Source of the DNA: Ureibacillus sinduriensis BLB-1 = JCM 15800
GTDB taxonomy: Bacteria; Bacillota; Bacilli; Bacillales_A; Planococcaceae
Length of the DNA stretch: 43,786 nucleotides
Direction: 5' to 3'
Assembly: GCF_000772955.1 (NCBI RefSeq)
Contig: NZ_JPVO01000033.1
Location: 1-43,786, forward strand
Shown in pieces: positions 1 through 9,185 of this stretch (positions are counted from its first letter, which is position 1; each line of letters starts with the position of its first letter). The position numbers and the translations under genes are program-made. A model generated the notes under the pieces. The model worked only from the letters and a program-made list of their open reading frames with translations. It was not told the DNA's origin and did not search any database.

Positions 1-72
1 AAACGATTTCATTAACGTTTTGTTGTTCAGTTTTCAAGGTTCATTTCAATCGTTATGTCTATTTCTCGACAA
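1..72 (-). other. Leader of a leftward rRNA operon (16S gene outside window)
   Basis: On the minus strand this stretch reads from the promoter at 80-108 towards the left edge and contains CCTTGAAAACTGAACAACAA, a phrase typical of the precursor region just before 16S rRNA in Bacillales. In B. subtilis bofA is followed by rrnA, so the position fits. No mature rRNA sequence is inside the window here. Confidence 0.7.
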
Positions 73-79
73 CTTTTAT

Positions 80-108
80 ATTGTATCACTTCATTAAAAA
101 AATATCAA
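80..108 (-). promoter_or_regulatory. Proximal rRNA operon promoter
   Basis: On the minus strand, -35 TTGATA (103-108) and -10 TACAAT (80-85) are separated by exactly 17 bases. It points out of the window towards the expected 16S gene, with a start near position 73. Near-consensus sigma-A spacing and position make this the likely promoter closest to the rRNA genes. Confidence 0.75.
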
Positions 109-234
109 CAACCTTATTAAATTTATGCTAGAGATATTATTTAACTGACAGTTACCGAATTTATCAAATAAACAAAAAGAATTAACTTCTTTATGTGTAT
201 GATATTTTTTTGATACGTCTTAGTGACTTTTAAC

Positions 235-263
235 AATATATCACCATATCATTCCAATTGCAA
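235..263 (-). promoter_or_regulatory. Distal rRNA operon promoter
   Basis: On the minus strand, -35 TTGCAA (258-263) and -10 TATATT (235-240) have a 17-base spacer. It lies 155 bases upstream of the proximal promoter and directly after the bofA stop. Tandem promoters are usual for Bacillus rRNA operons. A weaker third candidate (TTGATA at 162-167, TAAATA at 138-143, 18-base spacer) lies between the two. Confidence 0.55.
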
Positions 264-281
264 GCGATTTGAGCAAAAAAA

Positions 282-551
282 TTATTGGAGTACTGTCAAT
301 ACCCCAATGCAAAGGATGCCTGGTATCCCCAAAATTGTTATCGTTAGTGCGGAAAACAAATTGACAGGAACAACAATATCATATCCGTCTACAATAATGT
401 GAGCTATGTACAATAACGCAAAGGAACAAGCAAGCTTAAACCAAAGAATAGCCAACTTTTCAAAAATCACTCCAAACCCTACTTTTTTACCTATTACTAA
501 AATTAAAAAAAGTAGCGCACATACAACACCTATTGTTATGTATGTTGTCAA
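282..551 (-). CDS. bofA: BofA family pro-sigma-K processing inhibitor-like membrane protein
   Basis: An 89-residue, almost entirely hydrophobic protein with an N-terminal membrane segment (about residues 5-20), a central hydrophobic stretch and a glycine/proline-bearing hydrophobic C-terminus, as in BofA. In B. subtilis, BofA sits in the forespore outer membrane and holds the SpoIVFB protease inactive, so delaying pro-sigma-K processing. The start is a TTG behind GGGGAGA. It is the last gene before the rRNA promoters, as in B. subtilis. The family is often kept in non-sporulating relatives, so presence alone does not prove sporulation. No clear terminator follows it, so reading through towards the rRNA operon is possible. 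Confidence 0.85.
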   Translation of the reverse strand: MTTYITIGVVCALLFLILVIGKKVGFGVIFEKLAILWFKLACSFALLYIAHIIVDGYDIVVPVNLFSALTITILGIPGILCIGVLTVLQ

Positions 552-616
552 TCATATCTCCCCTTTAGAAAACCTATTCATAGGAGGATATGCTCTAGTG
601 GCTACCCTTAGTATGA

Positions 617-832
617 TTATTTAATTAATATTTTTCGAATTCTTGCTTCTTTAAATAAATAGAAATGAATACTTTCCGCGATTTTCCGATGGGCGATTAC
701 CTCTAAATCATAATCGTCCACAAGTTCTTCAATCACTTTGGCATTGTTCCAGTCATCTTTTGTCTCTTTAATAAGATTGACCAGCTTTTCATCAAATTCC
801 CTCTTCAGTTTCCCTCTACGACTAAATATCAC
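617..832 (-). CDS. yaaL: YaaL family protein (DUF2508)
   Basis: A 71-residue charged protein, predicted soluble and mostly helical, rich in Lys, Glu and Asp. It starts MIFSRRGKLKREFDEKL, and its length, composition and position between recR and bofA match YaaL of Bacillales. Translation begins at a GTG with GGAG a few bases upstream. No function is known for the family, and its steady linkage to recR and bofA is the only clue. The assignment rests on position, size and overall resemblance, not on a catalytic motif. Confidence 0.85.
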   Translation of the reverse strand: MIFSRRGKLKREFDEKLVNLIKETKDDWNNAKVIEELVDDYDLEVIAHRKIAESIHFYLFKEARIRKILIK

Positions 833-1001
833 ACTACTCCACTCACCTTATACTAATATCACGGGACAACAACACCTAGATCAATTATTTGTCCAGAACA
901 AACTATGTGCGAAAACATGTTATTAAAACTAATACAAAAGAGTGGATAAACACATACAACAAACTCATTGTTGAAAGCTTTATAAAAGTGAAGAAGAATT
1001 A

Positions 1002-1598
1002 TTATAATTCACGGCGTCCTTCTAATGCTTTTGATAAGGTAACTTCATCCGCATACTCTAAATCGCCGCCCACCGGCAAACCATGGGCAATCCGTGTTGT
1101 GCGAATTCCGGACGGTTTTACAAGACGTGATATATACATGGCTGTTGCCTCACCTTCAATTGTCGGGTTTGTCGCCAGTATTAACTCTTGTATCCGTTCA
1201 TCTTGCAGACGCGTAATTAGCGATGCTACATTAATATCTTCCGGTCCTACTCCATCCATCGGCGAGATGGCACCATGCAAGACATGGTAGAGTCCTTGAT
1301 AGTCGCGCATTTTCTCCATTGCAATCACATCTTTAGGGTCCTGAACAACACAAATCGTTGATATGTCACGCTGTTTATCAGAACAAATTTGACAAGGGTC
1401 TACATCTGTAATATGCCCACACACAGAGCAATACATTAAATTTCTTTTTGCATCAATCAATGCCTTAGCGAAGGTTGATACCGTATCTTCTTTCATGGTT
1501 AAAACGAAAAATGCCAGTCGAGCCGCAGTTTTCGGGCCGATACCTGGCAATTTCATAAAGCTATCGATTAGCTTTGATATTGGTTCAGGGTAATACAT
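1002..1598 (-). CDS. recR: Recombination mediator RecR
   Basis: A 198-residue protein of the usual RecR length. It has an N-terminal helix-hairpin-helix ([14 protein letters not shown], about residues 18-31), a four-cysteine zinc site (CSVCGH then CQIC, about 57-72), and a Toprim domain beginning [10 protein letters not shown]. RecR acts with RecF and RecO to load RecA onto SSB-coated single-stranded DNA during gap repair. It lies 11 bases downstream of yaaK and probably shares the dnaX-yaaK-recR transcript, as in B. subtilis. Confidence 0.97.
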   Translation of the reverse strand: MYYPEPISKLIDSFMKLPGIGPKTAARLAFFVLTMKEDTVSTFAKALIDAKRNLMYCSVCGHITDVDPCQICSDKQRDISTICVVQDPKDVIAMEKMRDYQGLYHVLHGAISPMDGVGPEDINVASLITRLQDERIQELILATNPTIEGEATAMYISRLVKPSGIRTTRIAHGLPVGGDLEYADEVTLSKALEGRREL

Positions 1599-1609
1599 TT
1601 ATGTTCCTC

Positions 1610-1924
1610 CTAAAATGGAAGGTTTAATCCTTGAGTGAATTTACCCATTGTTGATGAAGTCGTTTCTTCTACTTTCTTTAACGCCTCATTTGTAGCCACA
1701 ACAATTAAGTCTTCTAACATTTCCACATCTTCTGGATCCACTACAGATGGATCTAATTTTACACCAAGCACTTCACGTTGACCGTTTAGCGTGATTGTTA
1801 CCATACCGCCTCCAGCAGCACCTTCAAACTCTTTTGCATTCAGCTCTTCTTGAGCTTGCATCATTTCCTTTTGCATTTTTTGCATTTTCTTCATCATGCC
1901 TTGCATATTTCCCATACCGCGCAT
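1610..1924 (-). CDS. yaaK: YbaB/EbfC family nucleoid-associated protein
   Basis: A 104-residue protein. The N-terminal helix is very methionine- and lysine-rich ([20 protein letters not shown]), followed by the family beta-hairpin with [15 protein letters not shown] and a C-terminal helix. YbaB/EbfC proteins form dimers that bind DNA and associate with the nucleoid. The gene lies between dnaX and recR, an arrangement conserved across bacteria and often linked to recombination or replication restart. Size and order are both typical. Confidence 0.95.
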   Translation of the reverse strand: MRGMGNMQGMMKKMQKMQKEMMQAQEELNAKEFEGAAGGGMVTITLNGQREVLGVKLDPSVVDPEDVEMLEDLIVVATNEALKKVEETTSSTMGKFTQGLNLPF

Positions 1925-2019
1925 TTTATTATTCCTCCTAATAGTGTTATAAGTTTTTTAGATTACACAGTAAAGTGCACAAATTGCCCACTTTTCTTGC
2001 ATACAATAAGGTCTTAAAA

Positions 2020-3789
2020 TTAATCATCAACTACCTCAACAAAATCTTTACCAAACATTTTCTCCGCTTCTACAATCAATGGATCTTCCGAAGCAATTTC
2101 TTGTGCATCATCAATGAATGGCTCCTCAAATTCATCACTGCCTATATCCGCTCCATCATCCGAAGTTTCCTTCTTCTGGTTGAGACCGTTCTCTTTAATA
2201 AAGTTTTGACGCAGTGCCATCCAGTCATTTTCAGGAATACACAGTACTTCATACATGGTTCCTGTCGATTGAGATAAACTTTGAGCGAAAAGGCTTGTAA
2301 ACTCCCTATTTTCGGCAACCATTCGACAATGTATATCATACTTGAATTTTATCACAAATGCACTACTTGAAGCAGCAACAGGTTCTGCTTCCGCCAATAG
2401 GGCAGCTTGCGATTTTTGGAGCTGGGCCAAAGACTGTGCCCAGGCATTTTTTATGTTATGAATATCTTGTTTTGTGGCACCTTTCAGTACTTCACGAATA
2501 CGTCCTATAGGTGCGTTGAAATTATTTGACTTAGCCCGGGGACGTGCTGCTTCTTTCTGCTGGGTACCGCTATTTCCTTGTACCTTGACGCCATTTTGGA
2601 GCTGCACTGTTAGCTGTTGCACTATTCTTTCAAGATTCGCTACCTTTTCACTCATGGCAGGATCGACTGCCGTACTCGCTGCTTGGGCACTTATAGCACT
2701 ATTATTCGGAACATGCACCATTTTCAGAAGCGCCGTTTCCAAGTAGATTTTTGTATGATGTGAGAAGCGCATTTCTTGCTGTGTTTTAGATAGTATATCG
2801 ATATAGCCATAAAGTGTATCGGCACTAAATTCATGCGCCAATTGAATAAACTTGTCCTCGGGAGTTACAAGCTCCAACAATTCCGTTAAATCACTGCTTG
2901 TTTGCAACAATAATAGGTCTCGGAAGAATGTAATTAAATCCTCCGCCAAGCGCAGCGGATCCTTCCCATCGGCAATCAGTTCCTCAATGGAAGTTAAGAC
3001 TTTGGCTATTTCTTTCGCTTTTAGTGATTCTATTACCTCATAGAAGATATCTTGACTGATGGAACCACTTACGAGTAAAGCATTTTCCAATGTCACCATT
3101 TCGCCGCTGAATGATACAACTTGATCTAATAAACTTAAAGCATCACGCATCCCGCCAGCCGCTGCTTGCGCAATCACCTTCAAAGCCTGCTCCTCATATG
3201 GCAAATCAATATCTTCCAATACGACTTTCATTCGTTCCAATATATCGTTTGAGGATAACCGTTTGAAATCAAACCGTTGACAGCGTGAAATAATTGTTGC
3301 GGGTAACTTATGAGGCTCTGTTGTTGCCAAAATAAATACCGCATGTGGAGGGGGTTCTTCCAATGTTTTTAGTAGGGCATTAAAAGCGCTTGTTGAAAGC
3401 ATATGCACCTCGTCGATAATGTACACTTTAAAACGTGCATTTGCAGGTGCGAACCTTACCTTTTCAATGATGTCACGCATTTCCTCCACACGTGAATTGG
3501 AGGCAGCATCAAATTCAATTACATCCGGATGGGAACCTTCCGTAATGCTCAAGCAAGTTGGACATTCATTACAAGGCTCACCGGACGGGGCTTTTTCACA
3601 GTTTAATGCTTTCGCGAAAATTTTGGCCGTACTTGTTTTCCCAGTTCCCCGCGGACCTGAAAAAAGGTAAGCATGTGTTGTTTTATTTGCTAACAAAGCA
3701 TTTTGAAGGGTTCTTTTTACGTGTGTTTGCCCAGACATTTCACGAAAACTTTGCGGCCTGTACACACGGTAAAATGCTTGATAAGTCAA
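2020..3789 (-). CDS. dnaX: DNA polymerase III subunits gamma/tau
   Basis: A 589-residue clamp-loader ATPase. It has a Walker A motif GPRGTGKTS (about residues 45-53), a zinc module with cysteines in NCEKAPSGEPCNECPTC, Walker B DEVHML and the sensor/arginine-finger region ISRCQRFDF, followed by a long variable tau tail after about residue 370. It loads the beta clamp and links polymerases to the helicase. Translation starts at a TTG behind GGGGTGAC. Unusually, it is not directly downstream of the SRP RNA: a 12-kb operon separates them. I saw no programmed frameshift signal, which agrees with one product. Confidence 0.96.
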   Translation of the reverse strand: MTYQAFYRVYRPQSFREMSGQTHVKRTLQNALLANKTTHAYLFSGPRGTGKTSTAKIFAKALNCEKAPSGEPCNECPTCLSITEGSHPDVIEFDAASNSRVEEMRDIIEKVRFAPANARFKVYIIDEVHMLSTSAFNALLKTLEEPPPHAVFILATTEPHKLPATIISRCQRFDFKRLSSNDILERMKVVLEDIDLPYEEQALKVIAQAAAGGMRDALSLLDQVVSFSGEMVTLENALLVSGSISQDIFYEVIESLKAKEIAKVLTSIEELIADGKDPLRLAEDLITFFRDLLLLQTSSDLTELLELVTPEDKFIQLAHEFSADTLYGYIDILSKTQQEMRFSHHTKIYLETALLKMVHVPNNSAISAQAASTAVDPAMSEKVANLERIVQQLTVQLQNGVKVQGNSGTQQKEAARPRAKSNNFNAPIGRIREVLKGATKQDIHNIKNAWAQSLAQLQKSQAALLAEAEPVAASSSAFVIKFKYDIHCRMVAENREFTSLFAQSLSQSTGTMYEVLCIPENDWMALRQNFIKENGLNQKKETSDDGADIGSDEFEEPFIDDAQEIASEDPLIVEAEKMFGKDFVEVVDD

Positions 3790-3830
3790 CTTTTGTCACC
3801 CCTTCTACTTCCCTTTAGTCTATTAGCTAT

Positions 3831-3839
3831 ATTATATCA
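3831..3839 (-). promoter_or_regulatory. Extended -10 promoter for dnaX
   Basis: On the minus strand TGATATAAT gives a consensus -10 hexamer with the extended TGn element, about 40 bases before the dnaX start. No good -35 lies 16-18 bases upstream. It indicates that dnaX has its own promoter and does not depend on the upstream eight-gene operon. Confidence 0.55.
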
Positions 3840-3906
3840 TAGCGTTCTTCCCTTTTCCCATCCAACGGTTAAATTGCCATTCAATTGTTTAAAATCGAGC
3901 TAAATT

Positions 3907-3943
3907 TAAGGAGCTGCCTCCATATGAAAGCAGCCCCTAATTT
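3907..3943 (-). terminator. Intrinsic terminator of the MoxR/VWA operon
   Basis: On the minus strand GGGGCTGC pairs with GCAGCTCC (one G-U) around a short loop, followed by TTAAATTT. It lies about 25 bases after the stop of the last gene of the eight-gene operon and before the dnaX promoter, separating the two units. The U-tract is imperfect, so some read-through is possible. Confidence 0.6.
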
Positions 3944-3965
3944 TGTATTTACTCACATAAATTAT

Positions 3966-6560
3966 TTACTTTTTCTTCATTTCCTTAAGCAACTGCGAAA
4001 CATTTGTCTCACCAGGAGTTTTTTGTTCATTCGATATCTTTTTCGTCCGCCCGACAGTTTGCAGGAAGCCCCATCCAAATCTCCGTACTGTAATATCAAT
4101 GAAAAATAGCAGCATACTTGCGAAGGCAAGCCACAGAGTAATGCTTTGTCTTTCTGCACCCTTCATTGCAAATTCGCGAAATGCTTGCTCAGGCTCCTCA
4201 AGAATGGCGCCCCCAGTTTGCTCCGTCAATTGTGTTAATAAGGTTGCATTAGGGGGATGAAGTTCATATTCTTTGCTATAAGGTATTGTTTGGCCAGCTT
4301 GATAGATCGTGCCATCCCCACTTGTAATTCGGAAGAATACCAGACCTGGATCCGCCTCAACCAAAGCACGTACTTTACTTGCCGAGATTGGCTCCAAATG
4401 TGTTTCCAGCTCTTCTCCAAATTCATTTACTATCGCTATATCCAAAAAGGCAGCCTGATTGGTTGGGTCTGTAATGACAAAAGACCCTTGCGCGTCCAAT
4501 TGAATATCATAGGCTATCTCATTGTAGTTTGGCAGCATTCTTGAAATAGCGGTTTGCCAGAAGTTGGGCCACTCTCCCCAGCGCGCCCAGTCGCCCGTCC
4601 ACGCCCCTGTAGAATCCGAGGTAAAGGCAATTGTTCGACCCAATCCGTACTGCCATTCAGCCAATACGGGATCCTCCTTCTCACTTTCTGCAACTACCAT
4701 GGCTGTTTGCTTTGCTGTTGTCCCGATATAAGCATTCATTTGTGGAACTCCCGCTTCAAAGAGCGCATTCCATCCTTCCGCGTTATAAATAATCGGATAG
4801 AAAGGATTATCTTCAATATAAGTCCTCGATATCATGGCTGTTTCCCTTGAAAGTATTGAGGGAATGGTTGTTTCATCGAGCACGCTATAGAACCGTCCAC
4901 TTCCCCATTCGCTCAAATCCTCCAATAAAGAAGCATCCGCATCGGCCCCAATGGCTACAGTGGATAAAGTAATATTACTTTCATTTCCGGCCTCTATCAA
5001 ATCCTCATAACTGTTTGCAGTATAAGATTGACCATCCGTAAGTAAAATTATATGTTTACGTTGCAACTGTAGATCCGCCAAGTTCTCATATGCCATCTCC
5101 AGCGAAGAATAAATTTCCGTCCCGCCGCCTGGTGGAATGGATAGCACCGTATTTACCGCCTTTTCTTTATCTGTTAAAGGAGCAGTTTCGATAATTTCCC
5201 ACGGTCGGTCATCAAAAGCAATAAAGTTGAGAGTATCCCCTTCACGCAATAATTCTATAGAACGTGCAGCGGCTTCTTTCGCCAATTCGATTTTGGGACC
5301 CATCATACTGCCTGACCGATCAAGTACAATAGCCAATCCAAGGGAAGGTAATTGTTGTTTTCCCTTCACTTCCATCTCAACAGGTAAAAGTGCTTCGATC
5401 GGTGTTTTAAAGTATCCTCCGAGTCCGAAGCTGTTTTCACCGCCGACCATCATAAAACCGACACCAAAATTTTTTACAGCTTGCTCGATTACCGCCATTT
5501 TGTCCTCGCCAACGAGATGTCCTGGAATATTATCAAAAATTATAGCATTGTAATGCAAAAAGCTTGATAATGAGCTCGGCAATTCACCGGAGGACTTCAC
5601 ATCATAATGCACCGAATTCTCTCCAATTGCTGCCGCAATGGACGACCCCTCTTCCCGGTCACTGACAATCAAAATCCTTGGCGTACTTTGCACCATCGTG
5701 ACACTTGTTAGTTTATTATTTTCTAGTATGGCATCCTCCCCAACTTGAATGAGGGCCTCATATTTCACCAATCCTTCTGCTGCCCCGCTATGTCGATGGG
5801 TAAATACATTTGTCCCTTCTTCAAGTTGGACCTCTTCCTGATAGATGAGTTGATCATTTTCATATAATAATAGTTCTGCTGGTGTGGCAGTTGTTGATTC
5901 AATTTCCGTTACTAGTTGTTGTTGCTCTCCTGCATAGGCTACTTGTGGCGTTGTAAAACTTTGAACCGATACATCCCCCGCTATATTTCGACCCAGCGAC
6001 ACAACATCGATTGAAACATTCGAGTCAGTCAGCTTTGTTAGTTGCTCCGCTGCTTCACCTTTTGTTTCCAGACCATCTGTCAACAGGACAATACGGGTAG
6101 CTTTCTTTAAGTCTACAATGCCTGTAGCCAATTGGATTGCCTGGGCAATATTGGTTTCACCTCTATTTGCCATTTCACCTAGCTCGGGAAGATGCTCTAA
6201 TGTATCAGTTAACATCGACTCTGTTTGGAGGTTGGATGCAAAGGAGTATACCCCCACAAGATGTGTATCTTTCTTCGATTGCAAACTTTCTTCTATAAAG
6301 GATACTGCTCGTTCTTCTACTCCTTCCAACGAAGCAGAACGATCAATCAAGAACACGACCTGTTCCTCTTTTACCGGCATCAAAAGGTAAGGAGAACAAA
6401 TCGCAAATACTAAGAGGACAACTGCAACAATTCTTATACCGAAAACAATTTGCTGATTCCTCTTTAAATGTTTTCGAGGTTGCCACCAGGTCCAAAGAAA
6501 ATACCCCATTAAAGGGATGAGCATCAATAGTGCAAGTGGGTGATCAATTCGCAAATCCAC
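3966..6560 (-). CDS. Membrane protein with two VWA domains flanking an amidotransferase-like domain
   Basis: An 864-residue protein with two N-terminal membrane helices (about 8-25 and 40-60). The first von Willebrand A domain has a complete MIDAS motif (DRSAS 73-77, T137, D162). A class-I glutamine-amidotransferase-like fold spans about 293-395 (RILIVSD, then VGGENSFGLGGY). A second VWA domain has DRSGS 414-418, T481 and D509, and one membrane helix lies near the C-terminus. The amidotransferase-like part has no cysteine, so it is not a glutaminase and is probably a binding fold. The GTG start overlaps the previous gene by 17 bases. It is the last gene of the operon. MIDAS sites bind Mg or Mn and hold protein ligands. 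The function is unknown. Confidence 0.8.
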   Translation of the reverse strand: MDLRIDHPLALLMLIPLMGYFLWTWWQPRKHLKRNQQIVFGIRIVAVVLLVFAICSPYLLMPVKEEQVVFLIDRSASLEGVEERAVSFIEESLQSKKDTHLVGVYSFASNLQTESMLTDTLEHLPELGEMANRGETNIAQAIQLATGIVDLKKATRIVLLTDGLETKGEAAEQLTKLTDSNVSIDVVSLGRNIAGDVSVQSFTTPQVAYAGEQQQLVTEIESTTATPAELLLYENDQLIYQEEVQLEEGTNVFTHRHSGAAEGLVKYEALIQVGEDAILENNKLTSVTMVQSTPRILIVSDREEGSSIAAAIGENSVHYDVKSSGELPSSLSSFLHYNAIIFDNIPGHLVGEDKMAVIEQAVKNFGVGFMMVGGENSFGLGGYFKTPIEALLPVEMEVKGKQQLPSLGLAIVLDRSGSMMGPKIELAKEAAARSIELLREGDTLNFIAFDDRPWEIIETAPLTDKEKAVNTVLSIPPGGGTEIYSSLEMAYENLADLQLQRKHIILLTDGQSYTANSYEDLIEAGNESNITLSTVAIGADADASLLEDLSEWGSGRFYSVLDETTIPSILSRETAMISRTYIEDNPFYPIIYNAEGWNALFEAGVPQMNAYIGTTAKQTAMVVAESEKEDPVLAEWQYGLGRTIAFTSDSTGAWTGDWARWGEWPNFWQTAISRMLPNYNEIAYDIQLDAQGSFVITDPTNQAAFLDIAIVNEFGEELETHLEPISASKVRALVEADPGLVFFRITSGDGTIYQAGQTIPYSKEYELHPPNATLLTQLTEQTGGAILEEPEQAFREFAMKGAERQSITLWLAFASMLLFFIDITVRRFGWGFLQTVGRTKKISNEQKTPGETNVSQLLKEMKKK

Positions 6561-8295
6561 GTCTTCTTTGCACCTCCCACTCTAGTACAAGTAATAAAAG
6601 AATCGGTATGAGTAACCATTGTATAAATGGTTTCTTGGATGTTTCTTGTTCCGCAACATTTTGAATAGTCCCTATTTCGAAGCTGGTTCCTTCTTGAATA
6701 GTGCGTTCCCCACTAGAGAGCTGAACGATCAATTGTTTCTCCTCTTCCTGCGTTCTTGCGGTATATACGCCCGGAACAGTGGGAGCCCTAAACTCACTAC
6801 CCCCTTCTACAGTGGAAATATATTCGTCCTCACTGGAATAGATTGACCATTCCCCCGGGGCTAGTGAAACAGCTCGGCTTTCATTTGGAGAGAAAGAACC
6901 CAGGTTTTGTGTTCCTTCCATTAATTCGTTTTGAATCCCCCACAGCAGCAGAGGAAAAGAAGGATGGAGCGGCCAATCCGTCGATTGAATGTCGGCCAAA
7001 ATCACGATATCGCCTCTTTGTGATCGTTGCACAAATGGTTTTCCTGCAATTGTTGCAATTGTTGTGAAATGATCAAAAGCAGGGTAAATGGAACTGACGT
7101 AGATATCTTCCAATGAGCTAAATGCAAATAATGAATCTTGAGAAACATCTACAAGAGCGTTAACTTCCACCGCTTCTACATCATCCCGTCCAATTAATAC
7201 TATCGGTGATGCAGATTTTTCGAGAAGCACCTTTTGATTTGTCACGACTATTGCCTCCTCCATAGTTATCAACTGTTCAGAAGGGACAATTTTCACATCT
7301 GCATTTAAAGCTTGGAACCCTTTTTGCACGAGCTGGTGCATTTTCTGATCAATGACGATTTCCGATGTTCCGCTTCCTATCAAAGTTACCATTGTATTAT
7401 CAATTTCATAGTCATCATCAACTTGAATCGTTGCAGTTAGTACTTTCCCCACAGGCAAATCCTCGAAGATTTTTGACCAATCTTCGCCACCTTGCAGCGT
7501 AATCTCTTCTTGAACAATTTGTTTATTTTCACCATCCAATAAAGAAAGCTGAACCGCTAGCGCACTTTCTGATTCATTTTTCAACTGAAGAAGAGCCAAT
7601 GTTTTACCTTCCAATGCGGTTGCTGCCAAACGGGTAATTGCCACATTATCAAGTTCTTTACTCGCACCCTTTACGACCCAAGTGATATTTTCACTTTCGA
7701 TTGGTAGTTCTTCGCGTTCAACAGAATCAGTAAATAAGTAAATGGAGGTTGCCTTTTCTCCTATAAATGCTTGCGCCATATCAAATGCTTTCGACAGTTG
7801 TTCCGATTCATAGGCTATTTCCAGCTCTTCAATCGCATTATGTATGGAGGATTCTCGTGTTTCTTGTCGAACGATGGTTTTCGGCTCAGCTCCTGTAGTG
7901 ATAATTGTCACCGGCCGCCCATTTAAATCCGATGCCAAAGACTTCATTTCTTCTTTATGTTGATCAAAAGTTGTACTATCCTCATTTTTAGCGAGCATAC
8001 TAGCCGATGTATCCACAATCCAAATTGACTGCTCTCCCGCAACTTCTGTTGTCTTCATAAATGGATTCATGAGAGCAAGTACAAATAAAATAAGGGCTAA
8101 TAGCTGCAGATAAAGCAGTGCATTTTTTTGCAAGTGCTTTAAATAAGGAGAGGCTTTTGTTTCTTGCATAACCTCATTCCAAAAGAGGGTCGACGAGACA
8201 GGCTGGTCCTTATATTTTTTTCGAAAGAAATAATATAGAAGGACGATGACCGGTATGAATGCTGTCCATAAAAAGATTAAGTTAGTAAATCCCAA
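6544..8295 (-). CDS. BatA-like membrane protein with VWA domain
   Basis: A 583-residue protein with the BatA N-terminal arrangement: a membrane helix (about 5-23), a short basic loop, a second helix (60-78), then a VWA domain with DTSAS at 95-99 and a later TDS. A long beta-rich region follows and a C-terminal helix (IQWLLIPILLLLVLEW) anchors the end. The threonine of the MIDAS is not obvious and may be replaced by serine. BatA/BatB proteins accompany MoxR ATPases and DUF58 proteins and are thought to act at the membrane. It starts at TTG behind GAGGTGA, 11 bases after the DUF58 gene. Organisation and domain order are clear; the ligand is not. Confidence 0.8.
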   Translation of the reverse strand: MGFTNLIFLWTAFIPVIVLLYYFFRKKYKDQPVSSTLFWNEVMQETKASPYLKHLQKNALLYLQLLALILFVLALMNPFMKTTEVAGEQSIWIVDTSASMLAKNEDSTTFDQHKEEMKSLASDLNGRPVTIITTGAEPKTIVRQETRESSIHNAIEELEIAYESEQLSKAFDMAQAFIGEKATSIYLFTDSVEREELPIESENITWVVKGASKELDNVAITRLAATALEGKTLALLQLKNESESALAVQLSLLDGENKQIVQEEITLQGGEDWSKIFEDLPVGKVLTATIQVDDDYEIDNTMVTLIGSGTSEIVIDQKMHQLVQKGFQALNADVKIVPSEQLITMEEAIVVTNQKVLLEKSASPIVLIGRDDVEAVEVNALVDVSQDSLFAFSSLEDIYVSSIYPAFDHFTTIATIAGKPFVQRSQRGDIVILADIQSTDWPLHPSFPLLLWGIQNELMEGTQNLGSFSPNESRAVSLAPGEWSIYSSEDEYISTVEGGSEFRAPTVPGVYTARTQEEEKQLIVQLSSGERTIQEGTSFEIGTIQNVAEQETSKKPFIQWLLIPILLLLVLEWEVQRRRGFAN

Positions 8296-8306
8296 ATAGC
8301 ATCACC

Positions 8307-9185
8307 TCACTGTACCCAATGCATCTTAAGTAGTTTATGAAAAATGGCGTTCTGTAAGCCATCCTCCACAATAAGCTGGATCTTACGAATCCCAAAACGA
8401 TTTGCCAAAGCATCGAACTCTGTTTCGTGTAAACTTCTTGATTTTGCATAGCTATCCAGCACACGTTTTGAAACAGATACATTTACATCCCTTACGGTTT
8501 CGGCATCAATCAAGCGGATATCTCCTGTATAAGTTGGTTTTAATTCCTCTTCCGTCAGGATCTGAATACAGCGAATATCCCCTGCAAAACGTGGTAATCT
8601 TTTAAAAAGTTGTTCCCATTCTGAAATCGGTTCAAGTCCATCTGTAATGATAAATAAAACGGTACTATCCTTTGGCAATACCTTGATACCTTCTTGCGCA
8701 AAATGACCTACCCCGTTTGCTTCCTCCAAATTCGTCAAGATCTGCAATAGATGTTTTTTGTAGGTTGCTCCCTTTCTTCTGAACGGAAGCACACTCTGTT
8801 CTCCAACGTAAGAAAAGGACAGCCGATCATCTCGGTTAAGAACCATGAGTCCAATTGCCGAGGCAATTTGTCTTGCAAACTCCCACTTTTTTTCTTCACC
8901 CATTGATCGAGTGGCGTCCAATAAAATATGAACACGCATCTCTTGTTCATCCAAAAAACGTTTAATATAGTATTTCTCCGTCCGTGCATACACATTCCAA
9001 TCAACTTGTCTCACATCATCTCCCAGAGAGTATTCTCGAAAATCCGAAAAATCGAGGGATGCACCGAATCTCTGGGAACGATTGCCCCCCTTATGTTGGC
9101 CACGTACCTTTGAGGAAGTCGCTATGGATAAACGGCTTATTTTTTTTACCCATTCATCCGGCAACACCAATTTTTGATTACTCAT
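8307..9185 (-). CDS. DUF58 domain protein, MoxR partner
   Basis: A 292-residue soluble protein. It has the DUF58 signature about residues 47-70 (DFSDFREYSLGDDVRQVDW, then NVYAR), followed by a VWA-like fold. The metal site is degenerate: the expected DxSxS is DATRS (in LLDATRSMGE), while ITDG is kept. DUF58 proteins are regularly encoded next to MoxR ATPases and are proposed to be their targets or adaptors. The ATG overlaps the moxR stop by four bases, which indicates translational coupling. In contrast to many DUF58 proteins it has no N-terminal membrane helices, so it probably links the cytosolic ATPase to the membrane VWA proteins. Confidence 0.85.
   Translation of the reverse strand: MSNQKLVLPDEWVKKISRLSIATSSKVRGQHKGGNRSQRFGASLDFSDFREYSLGDDVRQVDWNVYARTEKYYIKRFLDEQEMRVHILLDATRSMGEEKKWEFARQIASAIGLMVLNRDDRLSFSYVGEQSVLPFRRKGATYKKHLLQILTNLEEANGVGHFAQEGIKVLPKDSTVLFIITDGLEPISEWEQLFKRLPRFAGDIRCIQILTEEELKPTYTGDIRLIDAETVRDVNVSVSKRVLDSYAKSRSLHETEFDALANRFGIRKIQLIVEDGLQNAIFHKLLKMHWVQ

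Noticed and set aside
889..1290. A 133-codon plus-strand frame opposite recR
   Set aside because: It is a shadow of recR, whose motifs and length are complete.
5137..5553. A 138-codon plus-strand frame opposite the two-VWA protein
   Set aside because: It overlaps the amidotransferase-like and second VWA regions of a clear gene and has no motif of its own.
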